In this document: one piece after another, positions 1-9,600 of the stretch
Layout of the letters: each line of letters starts with the position of its first letter
Position numbering within the stretch: the stretch's first letter is position 1
Assembly (NCBI GenBank): GCA_013290125.1
Contig: JABCYQ010000006.1
Location: forward strand, 1-64,000
Direction: 5' to 3'
Origin: Vulcanimicrobiota bacterium
GTDB lineage: Bacteria; Vulcanimicrobiota; Vulcanimicrobiia; Eremiobacterales; Eremiobacteraceae
Length of the DNA: 64,000 nucleotides
Translations under genes and position numbers: made by a program
Notes under the pieces: model-generated
Database searches by the model: none
What the model was told of the DNA's origin: nothing
The model's input: the letters and a program-made list of their open reading frames with translations, nothing else

Positions 1-843
1 CGTTCGCACGATGGAGACACCGTCGAACGCGTAACCCAGAGCGAGATCGGTGACCGGTGCCGCCGGATATCCCTGATGCGTCTGCGTCATCCCGAGCGGT
101 CCAAAGATGCGCTGCTGCATAAATGTTCCAAGCGGTTCGCCGCTGACTTGCGCCACGATCATGCCGAGCAGCACGTAGTCGGTGTTACTGTAGTTGTACT
201 GCGTACCCGGTGTGAAGAGCAACGGAAACGTTTGGAGCGCAGTGACGATCGGTTGATAGTCCGTCTGACCACTCGCCATGAATTGCGCATATGCATTCGT
301 GAAGTCCGGGTACGTGCCGAAGTTGTTATATTCGACCAAGCCGCTTGTATGATTCAAGAGATCGAGCAAGGTGATCTGCGTTGCGCTCGGGATGCTTGGG
401 AAATATTTTGAGACAGGGTCGTTGACCGAGAGTTTTCCGTCCTGCTGCAAGAGCAGGATCGCGCCGGCCGTGAACTCTTTGCTCACCGAGGCGAGATCGA
501 AAGCGGTCCCCGCATCGGGCGCGAATTGGCCGCGCGGCATATTGAACAATTTGTCGGGTTGTTCGATTCCCCAGATATTCTGGTTGACAAACGTGTCAGG
601 CAAACCGCGGTCGCGAAGTCCGTAGCCCTTCTCGTATGCAAGCGCACCGTTCTTGTAGATCGCAAGCTCGACACCCCAGCCGCCCGCATAATTGTTCTGA
701 ACGATGTTGTCAATGCTCGTCGGCGGCAGAGTTGGTTTGGGAGACGGCGGACCTGGCGGACCGACCATGGCGGTGGACCCCCCGCACGCGGAAACAGCGG
801 CAACGCAGGATGCCAGGACGATCGCGGCTAGCGGAATGCGCAT
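1..843 (-). CDS. Serine hydrolase, beta-lactamase class C family, lipoprotein (3' end outside window)
   Basis: The frame is open from an ATG at 843 to the window edge, giving 281 visible residues; the C-terminus is missing. The N-terminus is a lipoprotein signal ending in the lipobox VSAC (Cys20), so the protein is probably membrane-anchored and periplasmic. The class C beta-lactamase/PBP-like fold shows in the nucleophile motif SVSK (Ser119, Lys122), an HTSG motif near 165 and the second catalytic motif YSN at 218-220, followed by the usual 'IFGPLGM' region. Such proteins act as esterases, D-amino peptidases or beta-lactamases, and the substrate cannot be told here. It lies just downstream of tRNA-Ser on the same strand. 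Confidence 0.85.
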   Translation of the reverse strand, partial: MRIPLAAIVLASCVAAVSACGGSTAMVGPPGPPSPKPTLPPTSIDNIVQNNYAGGWGVELAIYKNGALAYEKGYGLRDRGLPDTFVNQNIWGIEQPDKLFNMPRGQFAPDAGTAFDLASVSKEFTAGAILLLQQDGKLSVNDPVSKYFPSIPSATQITLLDLLNHTSGLVEYNNFGTYPDFTNAYAQFMASGQTDYQPIVTALQTFPLLFTPGTQYNYSNTDYVLLGMIVAQVSGEPLGTFMQQRIFGPLGMTQTHQGYPAAPVTDLALGYAFDGVSIVRT

Positions 844-855
844 GGCGGACCTCGG

Positions 856-945
856 TGGCGGAGGGGGTGAGATTCGAACTCACGAGAGACTTACGCCTCT
901 AACGGTTTTCAAGACCGTCGCATTCAACCGCTCTGCCACCCCTCC
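856..945 (-). tRNA. tRNA-Ser (anticodon TGA)
   Basis: Read on the minus strand this is a class II tRNA. The acceptor arm GGAGGGG (945-939) pairs with CCCCTCC (866-860), followed by discriminator G at 859 and an encoded CCA at 858-856. The anticodon loop CTTGAAA carries TGA, which reads UCA/UCG-type serine codons. A long variable arm and a T-loop with GTTCGAATC are present. The 90-nt length with CCA fits tRNA-Ser. Confidence 0.96.
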
Positions 946-1110
946 GAGTGCCGCATGCGGCGCGTTCGTTTGCCTGCCGGAGCTCGCCTCCCCGACAACC
1001 ACAATGCCACGGTGACCGCCGTAAAGTCTCAAACGCACGCTCATTTCCATCTCAATTCTATTCATCCTGAATAACAGGCGACATTCATCCCCGCGCGCGA
1101 AGCTGACGGC

Positions 1111-3624
1111 ATGGCCAAGCATACGTATGCATTTCCCGTCGCCGCTTCGTTCTCTCCGCGGCAGCGCGCGATCCCGTGGTACACCCTTTGCGAGACGGAC
1201 CTCGAAGTCGGCACCAGTCTCGGGAACAGCGCGGTTTGGCTCAACTCTAAGAGCACGGGAGCCATCGAACGGGTGTTCAATCTCGAGCGTGGAGCATCGT
1301 TCTTTGGATCGGTGATCCTTCGGTATTCGGGCAGCGGGGCAGCGCCGAATTCGTCCGATTCCGCGCAGCAAACGGAGAGCGCGGCCGCCACGTACATCGC
1401 TCTAGAGCACGACGCGCCTGCAACAGTCGAACTCCATCCCGTTTTCTCGCGCCGCCGTTTCTCGATCGGCGGAGCGGTGGAAGTCACGGAGACGATCTTC
1501 GTGCCGCTCACCGAAGAGACGCACGATCCACCCGTCGCGTTTATCGTTTCGGAATTACGCAGCACCGACGACTCGCCTCACAATCTGCGCGCGACGGCGT
1601 ACGCGCGCCTGCGCGGGTCAATGGCCGACGACATCGTCGCGCGCTACGACGACGAGATACCCGGGCTCGTCGCATGGAATGCAAGCGACCGGGATGCGGT
1701 TCGCGTCTTCGGCATGAGCATGGCGCCGACGCGCTACGCGACAACCTTCGATTTCGGAAGCGTGACCAACCCTTCGCACTGCGAACCGCTCGCAAACGAT
1801 ACGTCAGCACGCGGCGACGTGCTCGGCGCCCTACAGCTCGACATCTCGCTCCAACCCGGCGCGACATGCAAGTTTTGCGTCATGGCGGGTACCTATCCCG
1901 GCGGCGAACCGAAGCGAGGCATCGTGCGCGCGCAGATATTGGGATGGGAGGCTGCGTTAAAGACCTCCGAGGCGCACATGGAAGATCTGCTCGATCGCGC
2001 GCGCGTGGTCACGCCCGACAACGCGATCAACCACGGCGCGCTTTGGAGCAAGGTCAACATGCGCCGCGTGATGGGCCGGTATCCGCAAGGGCCGGCCTTC
2101 ACGAACGAGCCGGGAGTATCGTCGAACATCGTGATGCGCGACGCGGCGTGGTTCATTTTCGGCTGCGATCACTTCAAGCCGGAATTTTCTCGCGAGCTGC
2201 TCGACAAATTCGCCGCGCTGCAGTATCCGGACGGCAAGATCGCAGAGTACTACAACGCGATCGACGGGCGCCGCGAAGACTACGGCTTGAACATCAACGA
2301 TGACACGCCGCTGTTCATCATGGCGGTGAACCATCACTACCGCTCGAGCGGTGCCAAAGATTGGCTGAAGTCGATCTATCCCGCTGTGACGCGCGCGGCG
2401 GAATGCATGATCGCGCAGTTGGACGACCGCGGCCTCGTCGTCTGCACAGCAGACGATCCGCGCGGCAACGTCTGGGGGATCGCCGGCTGGCGCAACATCA
2501 TCGAGAACTACAGGCTGAACGGCGCCGTGACCGAGATAAACGCGGAATGCGCGGCGGCGCTCCGAGCAGCCGGCCATCTCGCTGAGAACATCGATCGGCC
2601 GAAAGCCGAAGCGGAGAAATGGTTCGAGGCCAGCGCGCGCGTCCGCGCGGCCATGGACGAGCATCTGCGAAATCCTGCGAACGGGCTCTACTACCTCAAC
2701 ATCGACGTCCAGGGCAATATCCATAGCGACGTGACCGGCGACCTAATATTTCCGGTGATGCTGCGCGTCTGCGATGAAGAGACCGGTTACCGCATCATCA
2801 GCCGGCTCAACGCACCGGATTTTTGGACGGAGGCCGGCTTACGGACAGCATCGCGCAACGACCCCCGTTACGATCCCTCGGCGAACAATGGGTTGATCGG
2901 CGGTGTCTGGCCCGGCCTGACATGGTGGTATGCCTTCGCAGCTGCACGCTATCACCCGGAATTCATGATGCGCGCGCTGCGCTCGTCATTTGAACACTTC
3001 GCCACCGACCCGAAGTTGAACAACACCGTTCCTGGCCAGTTCAGCGAGTGGTTCGACGGCGAGAGCCTCATCAATCGGGGAATGCGATTGAGCCCCTGGG
3101 AGCCGCCGCGCTTCCTCTGGGCGGCCGTCGAAGGACTCTGCGGCCTCATGCTCACGCCCGACGCGCCGCACATCAGCCCTGTGATCCCGCATCGCTGGAA
3201 ATGGGTCGGCGTGCGCCGCGTCCACTATCATGGCAACGAGATATCGTTCTTCGCGACGCGCCAAAACGATTCGTACGTCGTGTACGTCACCGGAGCGGCC
3301 GAGACGGATACACATATCGAACGGTATGAAGAGGACGTATCGGACGAGGCGTCGGCTTTCTCTTCCGTCGCAGCGGTCATCGCGTTCTCTCGCCGAAACG
3401 GGTTCGTCGTCTTGGTCGGAAACGTCAGCGACGAAACCGCCTCAATCCCTTTGAACATCGCAAAGCTCGTCGAGGCCGACGGCAAATATCGGATGCGTAT
3501 TTACAATGGCGAGCGCGACGCATGGGAAGACGATGCGCGCGAAAACGGTCGAGCGCTTGCTTCACTTGCCGTAACAGTTGAAGCCCACGGTTTCCGATTG
3601 ATCGAAGTCCAAAAGAAGACGTAG
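1111..3624 (+). CDS. Six-hairpin glycosidase-like protein (GH94/debranching-like architecture)
   Basis: The 837-residue protein has no signal peptide and so is probably cytoplasmic. About 270 N-terminal residues look like the beta-sandwich seen in front of (alpha/alpha)6-barrel glycosidases and phosphorylases. The barrel follows with LNINDDTPL near 392, WGIAGWRNII near 454, an acidic TEINAE stretch and GGVWPGLTWW near 600, and a beta-rich C-terminal tail. A second gene at 6065-8317 has the same motifs in the same order, so the two are paralogues of one family. Substrate and mechanism are not visible; the neighbouring GT4 gene suggests alpha-glucan, trehalose-like or mannan metabolism. The start is the first ATG and has only a weak ribosome binding site. 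Confidence 0.75.
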   Translation: MAKHTYAFPVAASFSPRQRAIPWYTLCETDLEVGTSLGNSAVWLNSKSTGAIERVFNLERGASFFGSVILRYSGSGAAPNSSDSAQQTESAAATYIALEHDAPATVELHPVFSRRRFSIGGAVEVTETIFVPLTEETHDPPVAFIVSELRSTDDSPHNLRATAYARLRGSMADDIVARYDDEIPGLVAWNASDRDAVRVFGMSMAPTRYATTFDFGSVTNPSHCEPLANDTSARGDVLGALQLDISLQPGATCKFCVMAGTYPGGEPKRGIVRAQILGWEAALKTSEAHMEDLLDRARVVTPDNAINHGALWSKVNMRRVMGRYPQGPAFTNEPGVSSNIVMRDAAWFIFGCDHFKPEFSRELLDKFAALQYPDGKIAEYYNAIDGRREDYGLNINDDTPLFIMAVNHHYRSSGAKDWLKSIYPAVTRAAECMIAQLDDRGLVVCTADDPRGNVWGIAGWRNIIENYRLNGAVTEINAECAAALRAAGHLAENIDRPKAEAEKWFEASARVRAAMDEHLRNPANGLYYLNIDVQGNIHSDVTGDLIFPVMLRVCDEETGYRIISRLNAPDFWTEAGLRTASRNDPRYDPSANNGLIGGVWPGLTWWYAFAAARYHPEFMMRALRSSFEHFATDPKLNNTVPGQFSEWFDGESLINRGMRLSPWEPPRFLWAAVEGLCGLMLTPDAPHISPVIPHRWKWVGVRRVHYHGNEISFFATRQNDSYVVYVTGAAETDTHIERYEEDVSDEASAFSSVAAVIAFSRRNGFVVLVGNVSDETASIPLNIAKLVEADGKYRMRIYNGERDAWEDDARENGRALASLAVTVEAHGFRLIEVQKKT

Positions 3625-3683
3625 TGAACTCCGGGACAGCTTACTCCGTCCGTCCTGTTTGGACAAGGCCCAGATAGGTTAGT

Positions 3684-4985
3684 GTGGCGCAATATACGGA
3701 CATAAGGACGAGTAGAATACTTTCGACCTCTGTTGGGACGGTACATATATTGCTCCAAGAACTTCTGCCCCCGATCGTGATCCGACCGAGCCGCCGCTCG
3801 GCCGTGCATCCCAAGGTGCTGTTCGTCAGCTCCTACCCGCCGCGCCAGTGCGGCATCGCCACGTTCACCGAGGACGTGCGCGGTGCGTATGACACGCTGA
3901 CGGGCCTGACGAGCGACGTCATCGCGATGGACGAGCAGGGCGCGGCGCGGCTATATCCAGCTTTCGTCGTCGGCACGATCCGGCGCGACGAAGCGGCGTC
4001 GTACGTGGCCGCCGCGCGCCTCGTGAACGCGTCGGATGCAGACGTCGTGAACGTACAGCACGAGTATGGCCTGTTCGGCGGCGAGCGGGGCGCATATCTG
4101 CTCGAATTCATCCGCGCGGTGCATCGGCCGGTCATGCTGACCCTTCATACCACAGTTCCAAATCCGGATGATGCAACGCTGCGGGTAACGCGCGAACTGT
4201 GCCGTCACGCCGATGTCGTCATCGTGTTGACCAGCGCCAGCCGCGCGATATTGGCGCGCGACTACGGTGTCGATCCCTCGACGATTCGCGTCATCATGCA
4301 CGGCGTGCCAGATGTGTCGCCGTACCACGGGCAGTTCTTCAAGCAGCTCCACGGCCTGGAAAATCGAACCGTGATCTCCACGTTCGGACTTCTGAGCCGC
4401 GGCAAGGGCATCGAATCGCTCGTCGAGGCGTTGCCGCTTGTGATCGAACGTCATCCGGAAGTGACCTACGTGCTGTGGGGCGAGACCCACCCTGAAGTGC
4501 GCCGCGTGGAAGGCGAACGCTATCGCGACGCACTTCAGGCGCGGGCGGCCGAACTTGCGCTCGGCGACCGGTTCCGGCTCGTCAACCGCTACATGCCCGA
4601 CGAAGATGTGGTGGGCGCGCTACTCGCGACCGACCTCTATGTCTCGCCGTCGCTCGATCCGCATCAGGCCGTGAGCGGAACGCTGTCGTACGCAGTCGCC
4701 TGCGGGCGCGCGGTCATCGCGACGGAATATCAGTACGCCAAGGAATTGCTCGCCGATGGGCGCGGCATCACGGTGCCGTTCCGCGACCCGCAGTCGCTTG
4801 CCGCTGCGATGCTCTCGCTTCTCGACGATCCGGTGCTGCGCGCCCGCTTGGAATCGGCGGCCTATGCGTTCGGCCGCGACATGGTCTGGCCGAAGATCGC
4901 GGCCGCATATCGAAGCGTCTTCGTCAACGCTCTCACGTTGCAGCTTGGCGCCCTAGTCGAGGCGCACCCCACGCTGCGATGCTGA
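3684..4985 (+). CDS. Glycosyltransferase family 4
   Basis: This is a GT-B fold, retaining glycosyltransferase. The N-terminal Rossmann half opens with VLFVSSYPPRQCGIATF, which is typical of a GT4 subgroup found next to mannoside or glucoside phosphorylase genes. The C-terminal half carries STFGLLSRGKGIESLVEAL and the nucleotide-sugar region around PHQAVSGTLSYAVACGRAVI. The full frame gives 433 residues, but the first 40 match nothing in the fold. A GTG at 3804 just before the first beta strand is a likely alternative start, giving 393 residues. The stop overlaps the next gene by 7 nt, so the two are translated together. Confidence 0.85.
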   Translation: MAQYTDIRTSRILSTSVGTVHILLQELLPPIVIRPSRRSAVHPKVLFVSSYPPRQCGIATFTEDVRGAYDTLTGLTSDVIAMDEQGAARLYPAFVVGTIRRDEAASYVAAARLVNASDADVVNVQHEYGLFGGERGAYLLEFIRAVHRPVMLTLHTTVPNPDDATLRVTRELCRHADVVIVLTSASRAILARDYGVDPSTIRVIMHGVPDVSPYHGQFFKQLHGLENRTVISTFGLLSRGKGIESLVEALPLVIERHPEVTYVLWGETHPEVRRVEGERYRDALQARAAELALGDRFRLVNRYMPDEDVVGALLATDLYVSPSLDPHQAVSGTLSYAVACGRAVIATEYQYAKELLADGRGITVPFRDPQSLAAAMLSLLDDPVLRARLESAAYAFGRDMVWPKIAAAYRSVFVNALTLQLGALVEAHPTLRC

Positions 4986-6127
4986 TGAGCGATTCGCAGC
5001 ACCAGGCCGCGAATCCGAGTTTCGAGCACCTCAAGGCGCTCCTCGGTCCGGCCGGAGTGGTGCAATTCGCGCGCGGTGCTGTTCCCGATCCGGGCACGGG
5101 CACGTGTTTGGATGACAACGTTCGCGCTTGGATCGTGTCGGTTCTTGCTTTGCGCAACGACCCAGAGCAGCCATATGCGCGGCTCATCGGGGATACGGCG
5201 GCTGAATTCGTCCGCGCCGCTGCGCTGCCGAACGGCCTATTCCGCAATTTTGCCGATATCGACGGTAATTTTCTCGAAGCGTGCGGATCGGAGGCCTCGT
5301 GCGGTAGGGCGGTCTGGGCATGCGGCGTGGCGGCTGCGTGCGGGCCGGTGCCTGAGTGGCGTGCGACCGGCCGTTCGCTGCTGCGCACCGCGCTCCCGGC
5401 GATTCGCTCATTCGAATCGCAGCACGCGCGCGGCTATGCCATCCTCGGGCTCGCGGCGGCAGCGGCACCGACGATCGCGACCGGCCTCTCGCCCGAGGGC
5501 GACCACGTCGATCCCGCGGACCGCAGAGCGTTTGTCGATGCGCTCAATGAATTAGCGAGCAAACTGGCCGACGATTTCGATGCCGCGTCGAGTCCGCAAT
5601 GGTCGTGGTTCAGCGACGCCATGACCTGGGCGAACGGCCGCTTGCCCGAAGCGCTGCTGCGCGCCGCTGCCGTCACCGAGAACCGGCGTTTTGCGGCAAC
5701 AGGCCTGCGCGCGTTGGAATTCCTAGCCGGGATCACGCAGAGCGAGCGGATATTCGTCCCCATCGGCAACCAGGGTTGGTATCGCCTCGGTGCCTCTCGC
5801 GCGGTCTACGCGCAGCAGCCGATCGAAGCGAGCGGCATGGTGGACGCGTGGCTCGCAGCATACGCGCTCACCGGTGAAGAGCATTACCGGGCCGGCGCAG
5901 AGATCGCGTTCGATTGGTATCACGGCGGAAACACTGAGCGGTTAGCAGTCGCGCGGCCGACGGTGGGCGCGTGCCATGACGGTCTGCACGCCGGTCACGT
6001 CAACGAGAATCAGGGCGCCGAGAGCACACTATCGTACATGCATGCGCATCTCTCTATCGGAGCGTTACACCGCAGCGGCGCGCAGAGCAAAAAGTTTTCC
6101 GGCGCCTTCGCGGAGAGCGACGCTTAG
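4979..6127 (+). CDS. Six-hairpin (alpha/alpha)-barrel protein accompanying a GT4 enzyme
   Basis: The 382 residues are rich in alternating helices. The motif TCLDDNVRAWI near residue 40 is shared by proteins encoded with, or fused to, GT4 enzymes in oligosaccharide phosphorylase clusters; those proteins are often loosely labelled glycosyltransferase. Features of an (alpha/alpha) barrel recur: LFRNFADIDG, WFSDAMTWANGRLPEALL and ENQGAESTLSY. The role is probably carbohydrate binding or hydrolysis, but the reaction is unknown. The ATG overlaps the GT4 stop. The 3' end overlaps the convergent glycosidase gene by 63 nt, which is long for this compact region. Confidence 0.65.
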   Translation: MLMSDSQHQAANPSFEHLKALLGPAGVVQFARGAVPDPGTGTCLDDNVRAWIVSVLALRNDPEQPYARLIGDTAAEFVRAAALPNGLFRNFADIDGNFLEACGSEASCGRAVWACGVAAACGPVPEWRATGRSLLRTALPAIRSFESQHARGYAILGLAAAAAPTIATGLSPEGDHVDPADRRAFVDALNELASKLADDFDAASSPQWSWFSDAMTWANGRLPEALLRAAAVTENRRFAATGLRALEFLAGITQSERIFVPIGNQGWYRLGASRAVYAQQPIEASGMVDAWLAAYALTGEEHYRAGAEIAFDWYHGGNTERLAVARPTVGACHDGLHAGHVNENQGAESTLSYMHAHLSIGALHRSGAQSKKFSGAFAESDA

Positions 6128-8317
6128 GCGCTGTTCCGACGCGACGAGCGGTGGGCGCACCACAGCGCTATACGTCCCCGCCTCATCTGTGCCCAGAAAT
6201 ACCGACACGTCCGTGCCGTGGCGCAGTGCCACGTAGAACGGCGCATCGCACTCCACGTGCCGCGTGACGTCTTCATCGTAGACGCGCGACTTGCTGCGCG
6301 AACCTACAGCCATGGTCGAGTGCAAGCGCCTGCGATAGTAGAAGAGCGATAGTTTTCCGCCCATCACGGGCACGTCGCGTGCGCCGACCCACGACCAATC
6401 GTCGGGCAGATGCGGATTCACGCGAAGACCCTCCAGCCTGGGCTCGAAGCCGAGCAGTCCTTCGTAGGCAAGCCAGACGTACGTCGGCGGCATCCACGGA
6501 CTCATCGCCATACCGCGGCTCTTGAACGTGTCGCCGGAGAGCCGCTCCGGAAATTCTCCCGGCACGACGTTGTAGTATGCTTTCGGATTTTCGACTTCGC
6601 TGATCTTCCAGATGTTGCGCATCGCCGCGACGAGACGGCGCGGCGACGTTCCCTTGCTGCTGTAGCCGACCCACGCTGTGAGATTTGGCCAGACACCGCC
6701 CAAAAGATGCACGCCGTAGTCCGGATCATAGCCTTCCTCGAGATTGCTGACCGTGCGCACGCCGTATGGCGTCCAAAAATCCGGCTGGAACAGTCTCTCG
6801 AGGATCTTGCGCTTGCGCTCCGGCCCAGCCACGCCGAACATCACCGGAAAGATCTGGTCGCCGGTCACGAGATCGTGCCGCGTGCCGTCCGGGTCGATGT
6901 TCAAGACGTAGAGGCCCGTGACATCGCTGACCAACTTTTCGTTGATCGCGTTGCTCAATTCGCCCGCCGCGGCTGAGAAGCGGCGTTCGTCGTCGTCGTC
7001 GCCCATCAGGCGCGCCATGCGCCCGGCGAGGCGCAATGCGTAGACGCACTCGGCGTTGATCTCCGTCACCGCGCCGGAGATCTGTCCCTGCGGAATGATG
7101 TTGCGCCACCCAGCGATGCCCCAGACGTTGGCTTCCCGCGTCGTGGCATGCACCAAGCCGTCGCGGCGCTGCGACAAGATCCAATTCGCGGCGTCGCGCG
7201 CCATGGGCCAGAACTGTTCGAGCGCGCTGCGATCGCGCGTCACGGTGTAGTGGTGGTAGATCGCGCCCACCAGGAGCGGCGTGTCGTCGTTGATGTTGAG
7301 GCCATAATCGTTCTTGTGCGGCGGAGTCGCGCACGCGTTGACAAATTCGGTGATCTTTCCGCCGGGTTCGATGCCGTACAGGCTGCAGAGCGTGAGCATG
7401 TCGCGTGAGAAGCCCGGCGTGACGTAATCCGACCCCATGATGTACCACGCGACGTCTCGCATCACGATCACGTCCTGCGGCGGGTCGTTCGTGAATCCGA
7501 AGCCGCTCGGATAGTGTAACTGAACGCGCAGCGTGTTGATCTTCGCCCAATCGAACGCGCGATTTATCGACCCATCGGGCGTTCGAACAAAGCCATTGCG
7601 GTGAAGCCGGTCGTACGCCGCCTTTGTCGCGTCGAGTGCCGCATGCACGTCCGAAGCATCGTCGAATCCGCGCAATGCAGTCTCGGTGCCGCCGTTGTCG
7701 ATCGCCATGCGCATGGCGATCGTTCGCCGCGACCGCGCAGGAACGGCGAGCGAGTACGTCTGCGAGAGTCCTAAATCGTTCAGACCCGTCGCGGCCGGAG
7801 CGATGTCCGCCCCGAACACTCGCACTTCGTCCTCGCGACCGATGGTCTTCGAGATAACGGCACCGTCGCGCTGCACGTGCGTCATGCGCTTGTTACGTTG
7901 CGCAAGATCGGGAACTTTGTAGACGCTTGGCCAGACGAACGCGGGGTAGTGGATATCGCAGACGACCGCCGCTTCGATCGCGACGTCGCTCGGATTGTCG
8001 ACCGTCACCGTGCTGTAGACCACGCGCAGCAAGTCCGCGCGAACGGGAACGAACGTCATCTTCTCGATGGTCAGTTCACCGATCTGGTAGCGCGTCGACT
8101 GGAAAGCCGGCGCGTGGGTGGTCTCTACGGCCTTGGCCGTGGCGCCGCCGACGTAGATCTGCGTCACCCAGCGGCCGCAGTAGACCTCATTGTCGAGCGC
8201 GCTCCACAGACCCGCGACGTCGCTCGTCGGGGTCAGTTTGAGGAACAGCTCGAGGTTGCCGAGGCTGGCGCCGGTCATCAACCGATCCGGCGGGCAGCGA
8301 TATTCGTGGACCGCCAC
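6065..8317 (-). CDS. Six-hairpin glycosidase-like protein, paralogue of the 1111-3624 product
   Basis: This 750-residue cytoplasmic protein has the same plan as the gene at 1111-3624: an N-terminal beta-sandwich, then a barrel with LNINDDTPL near 339, WGIAGWRNII and LLGGVWPNLTAWVG, then a C-terminal beta domain with the matching HLPDDWSWVGARDV stretch. It is about 90 residues shorter, mostly in the C-terminal tail. It lies 4 nt downstream of the DUF1345 gene on the same strand and converges on the GT4-linked gene. Two diverged members flanking one GT4 enzyme suggest related but distinct substrates. No catalytic residue can be assigned by eye. Confidence 0.75.
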   Translation of the reverse strand: MAVHEYRCPPDRLMTGASLGNLELFLKLTPTSDVAGLWSALDNEVYCGRWVTQIYVGGATAKAVETTHAPAFQSTRYQIGELTIEKMTFVPVRADLLRVVYSTVTVDNPSDVAIEAAVVCDIHYPAFVWPSVYKVPDLAQRNKRMTHVQRDGAVISKTIGREDEVRVFGADIAPAATGLNDLGLSQTYSLAVPARSRRTIAMRMAIDNGGTETALRGFDDASDVHAALDATKAAYDRLHRNGFVRTPDGSINRAFDWAKINTLRVQLHYPSGFGFTNDPPQDVIVMRDVAWYIMGSDYVTPGFSRDMLTLCSLYGIEPGGKITEFVNACATPPHKNDYGLNINDDTPLLVGAIYHHYTVTRDRSALEQFWPMARDAANWILSQRRDGLVHATTREANVWGIAGWRNIIPQGQISGAVTEINAECVYALRLAGRMARLMGDDDDERRFSAAAGELSNAINEKLVSDVTGLYVLNIDPDGTRHDLVTGDQIFPVMFGVAGPERKRKILERLFQPDFWTPYGVRTVSNLEEGYDPDYGVHLLGGVWPNLTAWVGYSSKGTSPRRLVAAMRNIWKISEVENPKAYYNVVPGEFPERLSGDTFKSRGMAMSPWMPPTYVWLAYEGLLGFEPRLEGLRVNPHLPDDWSWVGARDVPVMGGKLSLFYYRRRLHSTMAVGSRSKSRVYDEDVTRHVECDAPFYVALRHGTDVSVFLGTDEAGTYSAVVRPPLVASEQRLSVALREGAGKLFALRAAAV

Positions 8318-8321
8318 TACG

Positions 8322-8999
8322 TCACGATAGGATGTTGACCGCCCGCGCTGCGACGAGCGCGACTGTCAAAAGCGAGGTCAGCGACTGCACGGCCATGAGC
8401 GTCTTCGCGGTTTGCGTGAGCGGCATCGTGTCCGTCGGGCTGAACGCCGTCGCGTTGGTGAATGCGACGTAGAAGTAGTCGAAGAAATGCGGACGCCATC
8501 CCGGCGGCGCAGTCGACGGCGTGAGCGTCTGCGGGAAGAGAAAATCCGGGGCCTTCTGTATGGGCGCGAGCCGAGCGTTCGGCCCGCCGCGGTCCAGTTC
8601 CCAATACCAGAGCGCGAAGACGATGATGTTGGTCAACCAGACTTCGAACGATGAGACGAGCAACTCGGTACCGGTCGCTCTCTGCCCGGCCGTCAGCAGA
8701 AAGCGGACGAGAAAGATAAGCGACGCGACGTTGGCGGCGTTGATCGTCGCGATAAGCACGATCGCCACCGTCCGCAGCCAGTGCGGATCGTGGTGCGTCC
8801 GCCTCGGAAAGACGAGCGCGACCGGGATGATGAGCGCCAATTCGATGATCGCAAGTATCCACGGCGGCCCAAGCGTGAGGTGCTCGGGAAGGGTGACATA
8901 GAGCACGAGCGCGGAGATGAGCGCCAGCGACGCCGGCCAGCGCGATTCGGTGGCGTGCCCCGGCATCGCGGCTTCGGCGTCTGTCTTGCTATAGGTCAC
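8322..8999 (-). CDS. DUF1345 family integral membrane protein
   Basis: The protein has 225 residues with about five hydrophobic segments. The C-terminal stretch FDYFYVAFTNATAFSPTDT, followed by a helix ending LVAARAVNIL, is the signature of DUF1345. That region resembles the pore loop and inner helix of two-pass potassium channels, but channel activity is a family-level guess. Its stop lies 4 nt before the start of the glycosidase at 8317, so the two are probably one transcript. The ATG at 8999 is the first in frame. Confidence 0.8.
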   Translation of the reverse strand: MTYSKTDAEAAMPGHATESRWPASLALISALVLYVTLPEHLTLGPPWILAIIELALIIPVALVFPRRTHHDPHWLRTVAIVLIATINAANVASLIFLVRFLLTAGQRATGTELLVSSFEVWLTNIIVFALWYWELDRGGPNARLAPIQKAPDFLFPQTLTPSTAPPGWRPHFFDYFYVAFTNATAFSPTDTMPLTQTAKTLMAVQSLTSLLTVALVAARAVNILS

Positions 9000-9186
9000 G
9001 AGATCAGTACTTGGGCAATGTGGCAGTGGATTCCGGCTTTATGCGAGCGCTATCGGGTGCTGGCCTCTCGAAGCGACATGCCCTTTGTCTTAGGTGCGAG
9101 CGCGACTGCTAGTACGAAGCTGTAGATCAAGAGCGTCGCAGAACAATCCGCCGTTGTCATAGATGACGATCCGGCGGTGGAATGAA

Positions 9187-9230
9187 GTGAAGGGCGAATC
9201 GTTTACGATGGTAGACGATTCGCCCTTCAC
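9187..9230. other. Long perfect hairpin between convergent or unassigned genes
   Basis: Arms 9187-9202 and 9215-9230 are perfectly complementary over 16 bp. In RNA the pairing continues through one G-U and three further pairs to a 4-nt loop at 9207-9210. No T-run follows on either strand, so a simple intrinsic terminator is doubtful. It lies 22 nt past the end of the small minus-strand gene at 9253-9600. Confidence 0.8.
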
Positions 9231-9252
9231 GTATCCCGCAGGGGTCAAGGGA

Positions 9253-9600
9253 CTAGGTCGTGGTTGTGGCCGCGGCGGCGGGGCGTCGGCCGGCATGGCG
9301 CCGACCAGGACCTGGGCGAATCGCGATCTCGAGCGGTTCCTCACCGGCCGCTTTGCGCAGCGCATCGATGAAGGGGACTGCGGCGGTCTCTGCCGAGCGA
9401 GCGATCGCCGGATCGTAGACCCGCTTCATCGGCCCTAGGACGTCATCGTGGAGCTCGACGTTCCAAAGGTCGCCGGCCCAATCCGCCGTGATCGAGGAGT
9501 TCTTGTACTTCGCGTGTCTGCCGGACGACTTCAATTCCACCTCCGAGAGATAGGTCTTGATCGTCGCAAAAAACTCGCGGATATAGTCGTCAGGAGTCAA
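9253..9600 (-). CDS. Small hypothetical protein
   Basis: The 115-residue frame starts at a TTG at 9600, with a GGAAAGG stretch about 10 nt upstream acting as a plausible ribosome binding site. The first 85 residues have a balanced composition with acidic and aromatic residues (SSITADWAGDLWNVELHDD), which looks like a real soluble domain. The tail turns into a low-complexity Arg/Pro/Ala/Thr run, so the 3' part may not be meaningful. I recognise no family. Confidence 0.45.
   Translation of the reverse strand: MTPDDYIREFFATIKTYLSEVELKSSGRHAKYKNSSITADWAGDLWNVELHDDVLGPMKRVYDPAIARSAETAAVPFIDALRKAAGEEPLEIAIRPGPGRRHAGRRPAAAATTTT

Noticed and set aside
856-1110. tRNA-Ser as an integration site for a mobile island
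   Set aside because: No integrase, no direct repeat of the tRNA 3' end was found, and adjacent genes have the same composition as the rest.
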